Shown here: positions 42,467 to 51,100 of the stretch, in pieces
Numbering within the stretch: position 1 is the first letter of the stretch
How the letters are laid out: every line of letters begins with the position of its first letter
Translations under genes and position numbers: made by a program
Notes under the pieces: generated by a model
Database searches by the model: none
Told to the model about the DNA's origin: nothing
The model's input: only the letters and a program-made list of their open reading frames with translations
Origin: an uncultured Selenomonadales bacterium
GTDB lineage: Bacteria; Bacillota; Negativicutes; Acidaminococcales; Acidaminococcaceae
DNA: 64,000 nt
Assembly: GCA_900314855.1 (NCBI GenBank)
Contig: OMWZ01000008.1
Location: forward strand, 1-64,000
Direction of reading: 5' to 3'

Positions 42467-43414
42467 TCAGGGAATCAGCCTGACCGGCTCCGCTTCCATC
42501 CGCAGGACCAAGGGCGTGGCCGTGACCGCGTCGCCGTCCAGTTCAACAGGGAATTCCCCATCGTCCGTCAGGCAGCGGATTTCCACGGTCCGGGCCGGCC
42601 GGCGCAGGATGGACCGGTCCAGATCAAGGCCTTCCAACGTGATCAGGGAGGCGTACTTGAGCAGGTCCGCCCGGCTGCGGCCCGGGAAGAGGGCCACGTA
42701 CAGGTTAGGCGAGGTGATGGCCGCCTCCTGGAACAAGTTGAAACGACCCGCGTAGTAACGGCTCTTGCCGACAATCACCGACGCAGCGGAATGCCATTCC
42801 TCCTCGTCGTCGAAGCGCACGGCGAATTCGTATTTCCAGTGGCTGAAGAGCAGCTCCTTCCGCATGGTCTGCGTGCCCGTAAGGAAATAGGCGAATTTGT
42901 TCAGCAGCCGCTTTTCCATGAAGCCCACGTTGTCCACCACCAGGGAATCGAAGCCGACGCTGGCCACCGTGAGGAACAGGTTCCCGTTGGCCCGGGCCGT
43001 GTAAAAGTCGTAGACGAACCCCTGCAGGGCACGGTGCACCCATCGTTCCGGTTCGCGGCTCAGGCCCAATTCCTTGGCGATCAGGTTAACCGTTCCCGCC
43101 GGAAAGACGCTGATGTAGGGATGAAAATCCAGGCGCAGCAGGTCTTCCACAAACGCGCGGATCGTTCCGTCGCCCCCGGCGATGATGACCCAGTCGCACT
43201 GCTCTTCCGCGACCTGCCGGGCCAGTTCCGGCATCTGTTCGAAATACCGGACGTCGAGCATTTCCACCTGGGCATTCAGTTTTTCCTTGAGCAGTTTAAA
43301 GATTTGGTTGATGCGGGCCGCGTTGGTCGCGAAGAGTTGTTTGCCCGAATAGCGGTTGAAAAGGATAAAGACCTTTTTGAATTGCTGTACGTCCACCCGT
43401 TGGGCAGGTTTCAT
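42467..43414 (-). CDS. Diacylglycerol/lipid kinase (DagK catalytic family)
   Basis: 315 residues. ATP-dependent phosphorylation of diacylglycerol or a related lipid. The nucleotide-binding motif WVIIAGGDGTIRAFVEDLLR is followed by SVFPAGTVNLIAKELGLS. The C-terminal beta-sandwich ends EFPVELDGDAVTATPLVLRM, with the conserved DGD/E. No membrane helices, so it works at the inner face. Its ATG overlaps the upstream glycosyltransferase by 4 bases. Next to an LtaS-like gene, the likely job is recycling the diacylglycerol left when a phospholipid headgroup is transferred (inference, by analogy with DgkB in Gram-positives and DgkA with MdoB in E. coli). Confidence 0.88.
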   Translation of the reverse strand: MKPAQRVDVQQFKKVFILFNRYSGKQLFATNAARINQIFKLLKEKLNAQVEMLDVRYFEQMPELARQVAEEQCDWVIIAGGDGTIRAFVEDLLRLDFHPYISVFPAGTVNLIAKELGLSREPERWVHRALQGFVYDFYTARANGNLFLTVASVGFDSLVVDNVGFMEKRLLNKFAYFLTGTQTMRKELLFSHWKYEFAVRFDDEEEWHSAASVIVGKSRYYAGRFNLFQEAAITSPNLYVALFPGRSRADLLKYASLITLEGLDLDRSILRRPARTVEIRCLTDDGEFPVELDGDAVTATPLVLRMEAEPVRLIP

Positions 43415-44484
43415 ACGGTTCTCCTCTCTGTTCCTCCCGACGCCGCAGTCCCGTCCAGCCAGCCGTGGCAGGCTGCCAGGACCTGGTCCACCGTCAGGTC
43501 TGTCATACAGCGCCCATGATAGCGCGGATCGTCACAATGATGTTTCATCCCGTCCGCGCAGCCGGGGCAGGGCGGAAGGGCCGTTACGATAGATGCCCGG
43601 TCCGTATAGGGACCGTACAGGTCGGGATGGCTCGGGCCGTACATGGCCACGATGGGCACCCGCTGACTGATAGCCACGTGCATAGGGCCGCTGTCATTCG
43701 TCACAATCAGGGCACAGCGTCGCATGGCCGCCGCCAGCTCCCCGATGGAGAATTCCCCCGTGGCAACGATGGGGCGGGCCTTCATGTGGGACACGGCGTC
43801 CCGGACCATGTCCAGGTCCATGGTACCGCCGAAAAAGACGATCTTGTACCCTTCGGACGCCAAGGCGTCGGCGACGGCGGCAAACCGTTCCGGGGCCCAC
43901 CGTTTCGTTTCCACGGCGCTGCCGATGTTGAAACCGACCAGCCTGTCCTCCGCCTCCACACCGGCGTGCTGCCAGAACTCCCGCGCCGCCGCGTCCGCCT
44001 CCGGCCCCGGAAAGATTTCCAGGCCGTGGTGACGCAGCTCCCGGACGCCAAGCTGCGTCAGTACATCCAGATACATATCGGCAGCGTGCTTCGTCCGGTC
44101 CAGGGGCGTATACGGCCGGAACCAGGGCCGGAAAAGCCAGTTCGTCGTCCCCGCGCGGACAGGGACCTTCGTCATGGCGTCGATGAAGGAACACCGTTCG
44201 TTCGGGTGCAGGTTGAGAAGGATGTCGAAGTGCATGGCGCTGAGCCGGTGCGCGCAGGCCCAAAGGGACAGCAGGTGGTTGTCCCGGCCCTTCTTGTCGA
44301 TGGTGATCACCTCATCCAGGCAGGGATTGTGGAGCACCACATCCTTCAGCTTTTCGTCGACAAGCATGGCGATGTACGAATCAGGCGCCGCGTTCCGCAG
44401 GGCGCGGAGAAAGGGAGTCGTCAGGGTCAGGTCGCCCAGGTGCATCAAAAAGGTCACGAGGATCCGCTTCCGGTTCAATTCCAT
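43411..44484 (-). CDS. LPS heptosyltransferase family protein (GT9), second copy
   Basis: 357 residues. GT-B fold enzyme using ADP-heptose to extend the LPS inner core at the cytoplasmic face. N-terminal FLMHLGDLTLTTPFLRALRN and, in the C-terminal half, VGFNIGSAVETKRWAPERFA, then VTNDSGPMHVAISQRVPIVA and YGPSHPDLYGPY match the family. A Cys-rich tail (CPGCADGMKHHC...RCM) is common in these proteins. ATG 44484 has GGAGG. It overlaps the other GT9 gene by 10 bases and the DAG kinase by 4, one tight operon. Which heptose it adds cannot be told. Confidence 0.9.
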   Translation of the reverse strand: MELNRKRILVTFLMHLGDLTLTTPFLRALRNAAPDSYIAMLVDEKLKDVVLHNPCLDEVITIDKKGRDNHLLSLWACAHRLSAMHFDILLNLHPNERCSFIDAMTKVPVRAGTTNWLFRPWFRPYTPLDRTKHAADMYLDVLTQLGVRELRHHGLEIFPGPEADAAAREFWQHAGVEAEDRLVGFNIGSAVETKRWAPERFAAVADALASEGYKIVFFGGTMDLDMVRDAVSHMKARPIVATGEFSIGELAAAMRRCALIVTNDSGPMHVAISQRVPIVAMYGPSHPDLYGPYTDRASIVTALPPCPGCADGMKHHCDDPRYHGRCMTDLTVDQVLAACHGWLDGTAASGGTERRTV

Positions 44485-45521
44485 GGTCCCACCTCCTTTC
44501 CCGCCGCGGCGGTCTGTTTTTTGTAGGCCTCATAGACCTGTTCCGGCGTCAGGGACGCCATGCAGGTCCAGTGCCCGCAATGTTTTTTCAGGCACCCCGC
44601 GCAAGGCACGGGCGCCACGAGGATGGTCGCGCTGTTACTGCCGTAAGGGCCTGTCCGGTCCGGCTTCGTCGGGCCGTAGAGCGCGATCAGCGGTTTCCGG
44701 CACGCTGACGCCACGAACAAGGGGCCCGTGTCGGCGCTGATATAGAACGCACAGTGCTGGATCAAAGCGCCCAATTCCCGCAGGGAGGTAGCCCCCGTCA
44801 GGTCCGTCACCCCCGGCGCCTGAGCCGCGATTGCCTCTCCCAGTCCGTGATCCTCCGGCCCGCCGGCCAGGACGACGCCCATCCCGTCGGCCAACAGGAG
44901 CCGCGCCAGGGCGGCATAGTGCTCGGCAGGCCACTTTTTCGTTTCCCACCGCGCGCCGGGACAAAGGACCACATAGGGCCGCGTCCAGTCGACGGGACAT
45001 TTGGCCTGCAGGCTTTCCCATTCCCGCGTCAAATCCGGCAGGGGGAAGCGGAGGTCCCCGACATGGCAGCCCAAATAGCGGGCCACGTCGAGGTACCGCT
45101 CGATGACGTGGTCCTGCCCGTGGGCGCCCCGGACCGGCCGGCTAACGAGACCGCTTCCTTCCCGCATCTCCGCCCAGCCGATGCGGTTGGGACAGCCGCT
45201 GAGGGCCGCCATCAGGGCGCTCTTGGCCAAGCCCTGCAGGTCGATGACCAGGTCAAAATGACGGCGGTGCAGGGTGGCGCGGATCTCCTTCAGCATGCGC
45301 CACTTTTCGCCCCAGCCGGCGCGATTGAATTTCTTTTTGTCAAAATAAAGCACTTCGTCCACGACGGGCGGATCCGGGATGAACCCGGCGAATTGCGGAT
45401 GCACGAGCCACGTGATGCGGGCCTGGGGGAAACGGTCCCTTAAAACCGCAACAAAGGGCAACGTATGCAATACGTCGCCCAAAGAGCTCATCTTAATCAA
45501 TAGGATGTTGTTGTATTCCAT
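44475..45521 (-). CDS. LPS heptosyltransferase family protein (GT9), first copy (WaaC/WaaF-like)
   Basis: 348 residues. N-terminal ILLIKMSSLGDVLHTLPFVA is the heptosyltransferase I/II signature. CPGARWETKKWPAEHYAALA binds the nucleotide sugar, ADTGPLFVASACRKPLIALY is the acceptor/donor end, and YGPTKPDRTGPYG and the Cys pattern C-x2-C-x3-C near the tail follow. The long frame to 45674 is rejected: the ATG at 45521 gives the standard N-terminus and shares TGATG with the gmhB stop. Probably adds the first heptose to Kdo, because it is more WaaC-like at the N-terminus (tentative). Confidence 0.9.
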   Translation of the reverse strand: MEYNNILLIKMSSLGDVLHTLPFVAVLRDRFPQARITWLVHPQFAGFIPDPPVVDEVLYFDKKKFNRAGWGEKWRMLKEIRATLHRRHFDLVIDLQGLAKSALMAALSGCPNRIGWAEMREGSGLVSRPVRGAHGQDHVIERYLDVARYLGCHVGDLRFPLPDLTREWESLQAKCPVDWTRPYVVLCPGARWETKKWPAEHYAALARLLLADGMGVVLAGGPEDHGLGEAIAAQAPGVTDLTGATSLRELGALIQHCAFYISADTGPLFVASACRKPLIALYGPTKPDRTGPYGSNSATILVAPVPCAGCLKKHCGHWTCMASLTPEQVYEAYKKQTAAAGKEVGPWN

Positions 45522-46108
45522 CACGTACCCGATCCTTCCGGGGAACTTCCCTGCCGCGCCGCCACGAGGGAGCGCACAAAATCCAGGAGGCTGCCGCCGC
45601 CGTACAGATAGCCCTCCACGCCGGCCCCTTCGGCTGCCGCCACGTCGCGGGGACTGTCGCCGACGAGGAAGCAATCCTCCGGCCGGGCGCCGAAATCGCG
45701 GAGGGCCGCCAGGACCATGCCCGGCTTCGGTTTGCGGCAGGCGCAGTCAATGGCATACGCCGGAACCACGCCGTCTTTCAGGTGGGGGCAATAATAAAAG
45801 CGGGCCAGGACGGCGCCGGCCTTGGCGAATTCGCCGGCCATCCACGCGTGAAAGCGCCGCACATCCTCTTCGGTATAATAGCCCCGGGCCACACCGCTCT
45901 GGTTTGTCACCACGACGGCCGTGTATCCCTGTCCGTTGAGCCAGGCGACGGCCTCGCGGGCGCCGGGGATCCATTCCGCCTCTTCGGGGCGGTACAGATA
46001 CGCCTTGTCCACATTCAGGACGCCGTCCCGGTCAAACAAGGCCAGCTTGACCGGACGGGCAGGCGCGGCCGAGGCCGCCGCCCACGCTGTCTTGCCGGCG
46101 CCGCTCAA
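45521..46108 (-). CDS. gmhB: D-glycero-beta-D-manno-heptose 1,7-bisphosphate 7-phosphatase
   Basis: 195 residues. HAD phosphatase of the ADP-heptose route. The nucleophile motif LALFDRDGVLNVDKAYLYRP is preceded by ~20 extra Ala-rich residues. VVVTNQSGVARGYYTEEDVR is the second motif, and CPHLKDGVV...CACRKPKPGM is the zinc-binding C-x-H...C-x-C loop specific to GmhB. FLVGDSPRDVAAAEGAGVEG completes the site. The start is TTG at 46108 overlapping the hldD stop (TTGA); no clearly better codon precedes the catalytic motif. Confidence 0.93.
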   Translation of the reverse strand: MSGAGKTAWAAASAAPARPVKLALFDRDGVLNVDKAYLYRPEEAEWIPGAREAVAWLNGQGYTAVVVTNQSGVARGYYTEEDVRRFHAWMAGEFAKAGAVLARFYYCPHLKDGVVPAYAIDCACRKPKPGMVLAALRDFGARPEDCFLVGDSPRDVAAAEGAGVEGYLYGGGSLLDFVRSLVAARQGSSPEGSGT

Positions 46109-47082
46109 AACTTCGTATAATACCCGCCGGACTTGTCCAGCAGGGCACAGTATTCGCCCACGGCTTCCCCGATATCCGTAAAGCCGCCGTCATACCCGGC
46201 CGCCAGGAGTTTCGCGTCGTCCGCCTGGGTATAGCTCTGGTATTTACCTTCCAGCACTTCCGGGAAGGGAACGTATTCCAGTTTCTCCAGGGGAGCGCCA
46301 AAATGTTTCAGCACGGCCTTCGCCACGGTGTTGAAGGGATGGGCGTGCCCCGTGCCGCAGTTGTAGATACCCGACAGTTCCGGGTGGTCCCAGAAGAAGA
46401 AGTTGACCTTGACCACGTCCTTGACGTAGACGAAGTCCCGGGTCTGCTCGCCCGGGCCGTACCCTTCGTAGGCCCCGAAAAGCTTCACTTTCCCTTCGGC
46501 CTTGAACTGGTTGTACATCTGGAAGGCCATGGACGCCATCTTGCCCTTGTGGTTTTCCTGGGGTCCATAGACGTTAAAATACCGCAGGCCCACGACCTGG
46601 CTCTCCAGGCCCGCGGCGAGCCGGCGGAAATAGTTGTCGAAAAACAGCTTCGAAAAGGCGTAGACGTTGAGGGCCTCTTCACAGTCCGGTTTTTCCGTGA
46701 AGCCATGCTTACCGCTGCCGTACGTCGAGGCAGACGACGCGTACAGGAACTGGATTTTGCGGTCCGTGGCGAAATGGAACAGTTCCTTCGTGTACTCGAA
46801 GTTATTCGCCATCATGTATTTGCCATTGTATTCCATCGTGTCGGAGCAGGCCCCTTCGTGGAAGATGACGTCGATTTTCTCGTGGTCGAAACGGCCTGCC
46901 TTCAGGGCTTCGGCAAAGTCCACCTTGTCCATGTAGTCCTGGACCTTCAGGGCCTGGATATTCTTGAACTTCACCATATTCGTCAGGTTGTCCACCACGA
47001 GGATATCCTCGCGGCCCCGCTCGTTGAGGCCTTTTACGATGTTGCTGCCGATGAAGCCGGCGCCGCCGGTGACGATAATCAT
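46105..47082 (-). CDS. hldD: ADP-glyceromanno-heptose 6-epimerase
   Basis: 325 residues. Converts ADP-D-glycero- to ADP-L-glycero-D-manno-heptose. NADP-binding [20 protein letters not shown]. The catalytic Tyr-Lys pair is split in the HldD way: VYAFSKLFFDNYFRRLAAGL holds Y-x3-K. FLYASSASTYGSGKHGFTE and RYFNVYGPQENHKGKMASM are typical. Overlaps the hldE stop by 4 bases and gmhB by 4 bases, so all three are one operon. Confidence 0.95.
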   Translation of the reverse strand: MIIVTGGAGFIGSNIVKGLNERGREDILVVDNLTNMVKFKNIQALKVQDYMDKVDFAEALKAGRFDHEKIDVIFHEGACSDTMEYNGKYMMANNFEYTKELFHFATDRKIQFLYASSASTYGSGKHGFTEKPDCEEALNVYAFSKLFFDNYFRRLAAGLESQVVGLRYFNVYGPQENHKGKMASMAFQMYNQFKAEGKVKLFGAYEGYGPGEQTRDFVYVKDVVKVNFFFWDHPELSGIYNCGTGHAHPFNTVAKAVLKHFGAPLEKLEYVPFPEVLEGKYQSYTQADDAKLLAAGYDGGFTDIGEAVGEYCALLDKSGGYYTKF

Positions 47083-48560
47083 AATTTTCCCTCCCGTACG
47101 AGGCCGGCGATTTTTTCGACCAGTCCCGTTGTCGAATATCCTTCTTCGAATTTGATGATTTCCACTTTGCCCGCATATTCACGGCCGGCGACCTGGTCGG
47201 GGCGGTAATCGCCGCCTTTGACAAGGATGTCGGGCCGAATCAGTTGGATCAATTTCGTCGGCGTGTCCTCGTGGAAAATGACGACCGCGTCGACGCAAGA
47301 CAGGGACGCGAGGATGCGCGCCCGGTCCAGTTCGCGGACCAGAGGCCGGATCTCCCCTTTGAGACGGCGCACCGAATCGTCCGAATTGAGGCCGAGAATC
47401 AGGTGCCGCCCCAATTTGGCCGCTTTCTCCAGATAGGACACATGGCCCACATGGAGAATATCGAAGCAGCCGTTCGTAAAGACGATTTTTTCACCGCTCT
47501 TATGCCAGATGGAAGCCAAATCCGCGATTTCCTTCCAGGACAGGGGCCGGAAGCCGTAGCCCAGTTTCCGTTCCTCTGCCAGCAGGTCCTGCAGCAGCTC
47601 GTCGCGGTGGACGGGATAAGTACCCACCTTGCCGACGACAATGCCCGACGCGCGGTTGGACATATAGACTGCCTCCGGCAGGGACAGGCCGCCGGCTGCC
47701 GCCGCCAGCAGGGACGCCGCCGCCGTATCGCCCGCGCCGGACACGTCGAAGACCTCCAGGGCCGACGCAGGGCTGTGGATGACCGTGCGGCGGCCGCCGA
47801 CGAGGGTCATGCCCTTTTCGCTGCGCGTCACGACAACGTTCTCGATGTGGTACCGTTCCCTCGCCATGGAAGCAATCTGCAGGACCGGGCCGTCCTCGTT
47901 GGGCACGGTCTGGCCGGCGGCCTCGCACATTTCCTTCAGGTTTGGCGTAATGAAGGTGCAGCCGTCGTATTTGTCCCAGTGGGGACCCTTGGGATCCACA
48001 AGGACCGGGATCCCGTGGACCTTCGCCATGCGGATGACCCACTGGCAGAACTCGTCGGAGCAGACGCCCTTGGCGTAGTCCGAAACGGCAATCCCGTCCA
48101 GGCCCTGGTCCAGCCGGGCCAGGAACCACTGTTTCAGGGCATCTGCCTCCTCGCGGTCCAGATCGCCCACTTCCTCGAAATCCAAGCGCAGCATCTGCTG
48201 CCGCGCGCCGAGGACGCGCAATTTCGTAATGGTCGACCGGTGCGGCGATTTGACAAGGCCCGACGCGTCGATGCCGGCTTCTGCCAGGAGCCCGTCCAGG
48301 ATACGGCGGTTGTCGTCGTCCCCCGTGACGCCGGCCATATAGACCTGACAGCCCAAGCCGGCCAGGTTGGCCGCCACGTTGGCGGCGCCGCCCAGGACGG
48401 ACTTGATCTGCCGCACATGGTTCACGGGCACCGGCGCTTCCGGCGAGATGCGCTTCACTTCGCCGTAAAAATAGCGGTCCACCATGACGTCGCCGACGAC
48501 GGCGATGCGCAGGGACTGGATCTTTTCGGCGACGAAGGTTGTACAATCCATGTTATTCAT
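47079..48560 (-). CDS. hldE: Bifunctional heptose 7-phosphate kinase / heptose 1-phosphate adenylyltransferase
   Basis: 493 residues. The N-terminal ribokinase-like domain (residues ~15-330) has [36 protein letters not shown] and [18 protein letters not shown]. The C-terminal nucleotidyltransferase domain has [20 protein letters not shown], the HxGH motif. Fusion of both halves is the E. coli-type form. ATG 48560 overlaps the gmhA stop by 4 bases; ATG 48551 is a possible alternative start. Confidence 0.96.
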   Translation of the reverse strand: MNNMDCTTFVAEKIQSLRIAVVGDVMVDRYFYGEVKRISPEAPVPVNHVRQIKSVLGGAANVAANLAGLGCQVYMAGVTGDDDNRRILDGLLAEAGIDASGLVKSPHRSTITKLRVLGARQQMLRLDFEEVGDLDREEADALKQWFLARLDQGLDGIAVSDYAKGVCSDEFCQWVIRMAKVHGIPVLVDPKGPHWDKYDGCTFITPNLKEMCEAAGQTVPNEDGPVLQIASMARERYHIENVVVTRSEKGMTLVGGRRTVIHSPASALEVFDVSGAGDTAAASLLAAAAGGLSLPEAVYMSNRASGIVVGKVGTYPVHRDELLQDLLAEERKLGYGFRPLSWKEIADLASIWHKSGEKIVFTNGCFDILHVGHVSYLEKAAKLGRHLILGLNSDDSVRRLKGEIRPLVRELDRARILASLSCVDAVVIFHEDTPTKLIQLIRPDILVKGGDYRPDQVAGREYAGKVEIIKFEEGYSTTGLVEKIAGLVREGKL

Positions 48561-49120
48561 TCGTGATCCACCAATTCACACAGGATATGGCCCATCAGGA
48601 TATGCATTTCCTGGGCCCGGGCCGTCACCCTGGCCGGAACGGCCAGGCAGATGTCGCAGGCGCCGGCCATCTTGCCGCCGCCTTCGGCGGTCATCCCGAC
48701 ACAGGCCATGCCTTTCCGTTTCGCTTCTTCGATGGCGAGGAGCACGTTCCGGCTGTTGCCGGAGGTGGAAATGCCGACAAGGACATCTCCCGCTTCGCCC
48801 AAGGCCTGGACCTGGCGGGCGAAGACCGTGTCGTACCCGTAATCGTTGGCCACCGCTGTCAGGATACTCGTATCGACCGTCAGGGCCAGGGCCGGCAGGC
48901 CGCGCCGTTCCGTCTGGAACCGGCCGACGAATTCCGCCGCCAGGTGCTGACTGTCTGCCGCGCTGCCGCCGTTCCCGCAGAAGAGGACTTTATGTCCCCC
49001 GGCCAGAGCCTTTTCCACGAGGGCCGCCACGTTTTCCAGTTTTTCCGGCAGGTCCGACGCCAGGAGGCGCTGCAAGACCTGCTGATGCTCGCGCATCCGC
49101 GCTTGGATAATTTCGTTCAC
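48557..49120 (-). CDS. gmhA: Sedoheptulose 7-phosphate isomerase
   Basis: 187 residues. First committed step of heptose synthesis, an SIS-domain isomerase giving D-glycero-D-manno-heptose 7-phosphate. [20 protein letters not shown] and [20 protein letters not shown] are the two SIS phosphosugar motifs. [19 protein letters not shown] carries the active-site Glu/His segment. The start is GTG 49120 with AAAGGAAG upstream. No strong promoter lies between it and the lptD-like gene, so they are probably one transcript. Confidence 0.95.
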   Translation of the reverse strand: MNEIIQARMREHQQVLQRLLASDLPEKLENVAALVEKALAGGHKVLFCGNGGSAADSQHLAAEFVGRFQTERRGLPALALTVDTSILTAVANDYGYDTVFARQVQALGEAGDVLVGISTSGNSRNVLLAIEEAKRKGMACVGMTAEGGGKMAGACDICLAVPARVTARAQEMHILMGHILCELVDHE

Positions 49121-49190
49121 TCTGTTTACTTCCTTTCCCGGCGGATTCCGTCCGGCGTGGCCGGCGCGATCCCTCCGCGCGGTTCTTTCG

Positions 49191-50906
49191 TCACCAGTAG
49201 AGCAGGTCCAGCTGGATATTCCACTGGTTGTCCCCGCCCCGGTAATGTTTCTGTTCGTAGGAGGTCGTCAGGGCCCAGCAGCAGAAGCGGTGGGTCCAGG
49301 CGTAGTAGGTGGAGTAATGGCCGTGGGTATAGGAACCCCCATCGGCGTTATAGCGGTCCACGACCGTCAGGGAGTTGTGGTCATCGGGGCGCCACGTCAC
49401 GCCCGTACGCCATTCCTTGGCGAAATCCGGCTGCCCCAGGGAGAAGGCGAGGCTCGTCTTGTGCTCGTCGTGGTAGGTCTCCCAGACCTGCCATTTCTTC
49501 GAGAAATTGTACCCCAGCGTCCCATGGTAGATATTCGTATTCAAATGGCGGTTCGTATCGGCGTTGACCTGATGGCTCTCATCGACCCACTTGCGGCCCA
49601 CGGACAGGTCCAGATAGAGTTTCCGGTCCCCTGTGGGGTAGATGCGGTCGTGGCGGAGCATGACCTCTTTTTCCGTATGCCAGCTGCTCCAGCCGCGGTT
49701 GGTGTATTTCCACAGGCCGTGGGTCAGGCTGGCCGTCACGCTGACGGGCAGTCCCTTGGCGATGCGGTGCGGTTTGAGGAAAAGGCCCCAGTCCATCTTT
49801 TTGCGCAGCCAGATGCCTTCGTCAAACCGGTCATCGTCGCTGTCGTAGACCCAGCCGTCGTTGAGACGCACGTAAAAGTCCTTCTGGTCATGCCGCAGGC
49901 TGTAGAAAGGACGATAATGGGATTTGCTGTAATAGATCTGGTGCATATTGAACGTGGTCGGGTTCTTCAGGAGCGGATTCCCGATGGGGGTTTCGTAGTC
50001 CAGGGACACATACAGGCCCTTGTTTTCCTTCCAGCCGACGCGGGGCATGGTCCGCTCCGTAGACTGGTTGAAATCATTGACCCAGGTTTTGCGGGAGTAC
50101 ACATGGACGCCGCGGAGAAAAACCTGCACGTCCCGGGCGACGATGCGCTTGTTCGGGACAATGGTAATCGTCCTAGCCTTGACGGACAGGCACGGCGGAT
50201 GTTTGACCGCCGGGCAGCGCGTCGTTTCGCCGCCTTCGTCGACGAGGATCATGCCGTTTTCCAGCACGGCATGGGGAGCCCGGTAAAAATCCTTGCCGCT
50301 CTTGCCTTCGACGCGGCGGATTTCCCCTGTTTCCGTATTGAAGTTGTAATGGACCCAGCTGCCTTTCATGGTATTGTCCGTCTCCACGAAAGTTCCTCCC
50401 TGGAGAAGCCAGACATCGCCGGTCTTCGTGTTGCCCACGGCCTTCGTCGTATACAGGGTCTGCGTGCCCTGGTTCACGGTAACGTTGCCCTGGACGACAA
50501 AGTCGCCCGTGTCATTGGCGTACTGCGCCTCATCGCCCGTCAGCGTCAAGGGCAGGCTGCGGCTCTCCGAATTGACGGTCGCGCCCTGTTTCGTCCGGGC
50601 CAAGACGCCATCCTCGTACGAGGCGGCCTGGGCTCCCGGCGCCACGCCGCGGCGCGCGTCGGCGCGCCGCCGGGCCGCTTCCGATTGGGGCCGCCCCACT
50701 GCCGCCGTTTCCGACAGCATCGTCCCCTCGCCCGCGGCGGCGCGGGATTTTTTCCAATCATTGACAATTTCCGCTCCCCGGTGATAGGCCGGCGACGCGT
50801 ATTTGTCCTCACTGTTGTATTCGTCCACCGTCGCATCCGACGCGTACACCGGCAGGCTCAAAGCCATGCCGGCCAGCAGGATGGCGGCTGTCGTTTTCTT
50901 GAACAT
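49191..50906 (-). CDS. LptD/OstA-like outer-membrane LPS assembly protein
   Basis: 571 residues, shorter than E. coli LptD (~780). A signal peptide is present ([20 protein letters not shown]). A charged linker is followed by an OstA/LptA-like beta-jellyroll (~100-190: [38 protein letters not shown]). Beta-barrel strands with alternating aromatic residues then run to the end, closing in NIQLDLLYW, a typical outer-membrane C-terminus. Cysteines occur in [15 protein letters not shown] and RFCCWAL, placed between jellyroll and barrel and late in the barrel, as in disulfide-linked LptD. ATG 50906 has AAGGGGG upstream. It leads the heptose operon, which supports an LPS role. LptE is not visible. 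Confidence 0.75.
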   Translation of the reverse strand: MFKKTTAAILLAGMALSLPVYASDATVDEYNSEDKYASPAYHRGAEIVNDWKKSRAAAGEGTMLSETAAVGRPQSEAARRRADARRGVAPGAQAASYEDGVLARTKQGATVNSESRSLPLTLTGDEAQYANDTGDFVVQGNVTVNQGTQTLYTTKAVGNTKTGDVWLLQGGTFVETDNTMKGSWVHYNFNTETGEIRRVEGKSGKDFYRAPHAVLENGMILVDEGGETTRCPAVKHPPCLSVKARTITIVPNKRIVARDVQVFLRGVHVYSRKTWVNDFNQSTERTMPRVGWKENKGLYVSLDYETPIGNPLLKNPTTFNMHQIYYSKSHYRPFYSLRHDQKDFYVRLNDGWVYDSDDDRFDEGIWLRKKMDWGLFLKPHRIAKGLPVSVTASLTHGLWKYTNRGWSSWHTEKEVMLRHDRIYPTGDRKLYLDLSVGRKWVDESHQVNADTNRHLNTNIYHGTLGYNFSKKWQVWETYHDEHKTSLAFSLGQPDFAKEWRTGVTWRPDDHNSLTVVDRYNADGGSYTHGHYSTYYAWTHRFCCWALTTSYEQKHYRGGDNQWNIQLDLLYW

Positions 50907-50956
50907 GGAAACCCCCTTTGCGAATTCCGGGTCTGTCAAACAATGGTCCATCGCAT

Positions 50957-50965
50957 ATTATACCA
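50957..50965 (-). promoter_or_regulatory. Extended -10 promoter before the LptD-like gene
   Basis: Read leftward: TGGTATAAT with the perfect TATAAT at 50962-50957. The -35 region falls in the T-run of the preceding terminator and is poor. It would drive the LptD-like gene and the downstream heptose operon. Confidence 0.6.
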
Positions 50966-50973
50966 TAAAAGGG

Positions 50974-51015
50974 CAAAAAAAAATACCGACGGGAGAGGCA
51001 ATTCCCCCGCCGGTA
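50974..51015 (-). terminator. Rho-independent terminator of the YG-repeat protein gene
   Basis: TACCGGCGGG and CCCGTCGGTA (51015-51006 with 50993-50984) pair with one G-U. Leftward it continues into nine T. It separates this gene from the LptD-like operon. Confidence 0.85.
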
Positions 51016-51100
51016 CAGCGCTTTCCACAAGGGCGCTGCCAAGCCTCCGCGAGCGGGGCCGCCGGTTCCGGCCGGTCCGCCCGCGCTCCGTTTCTCCCTT

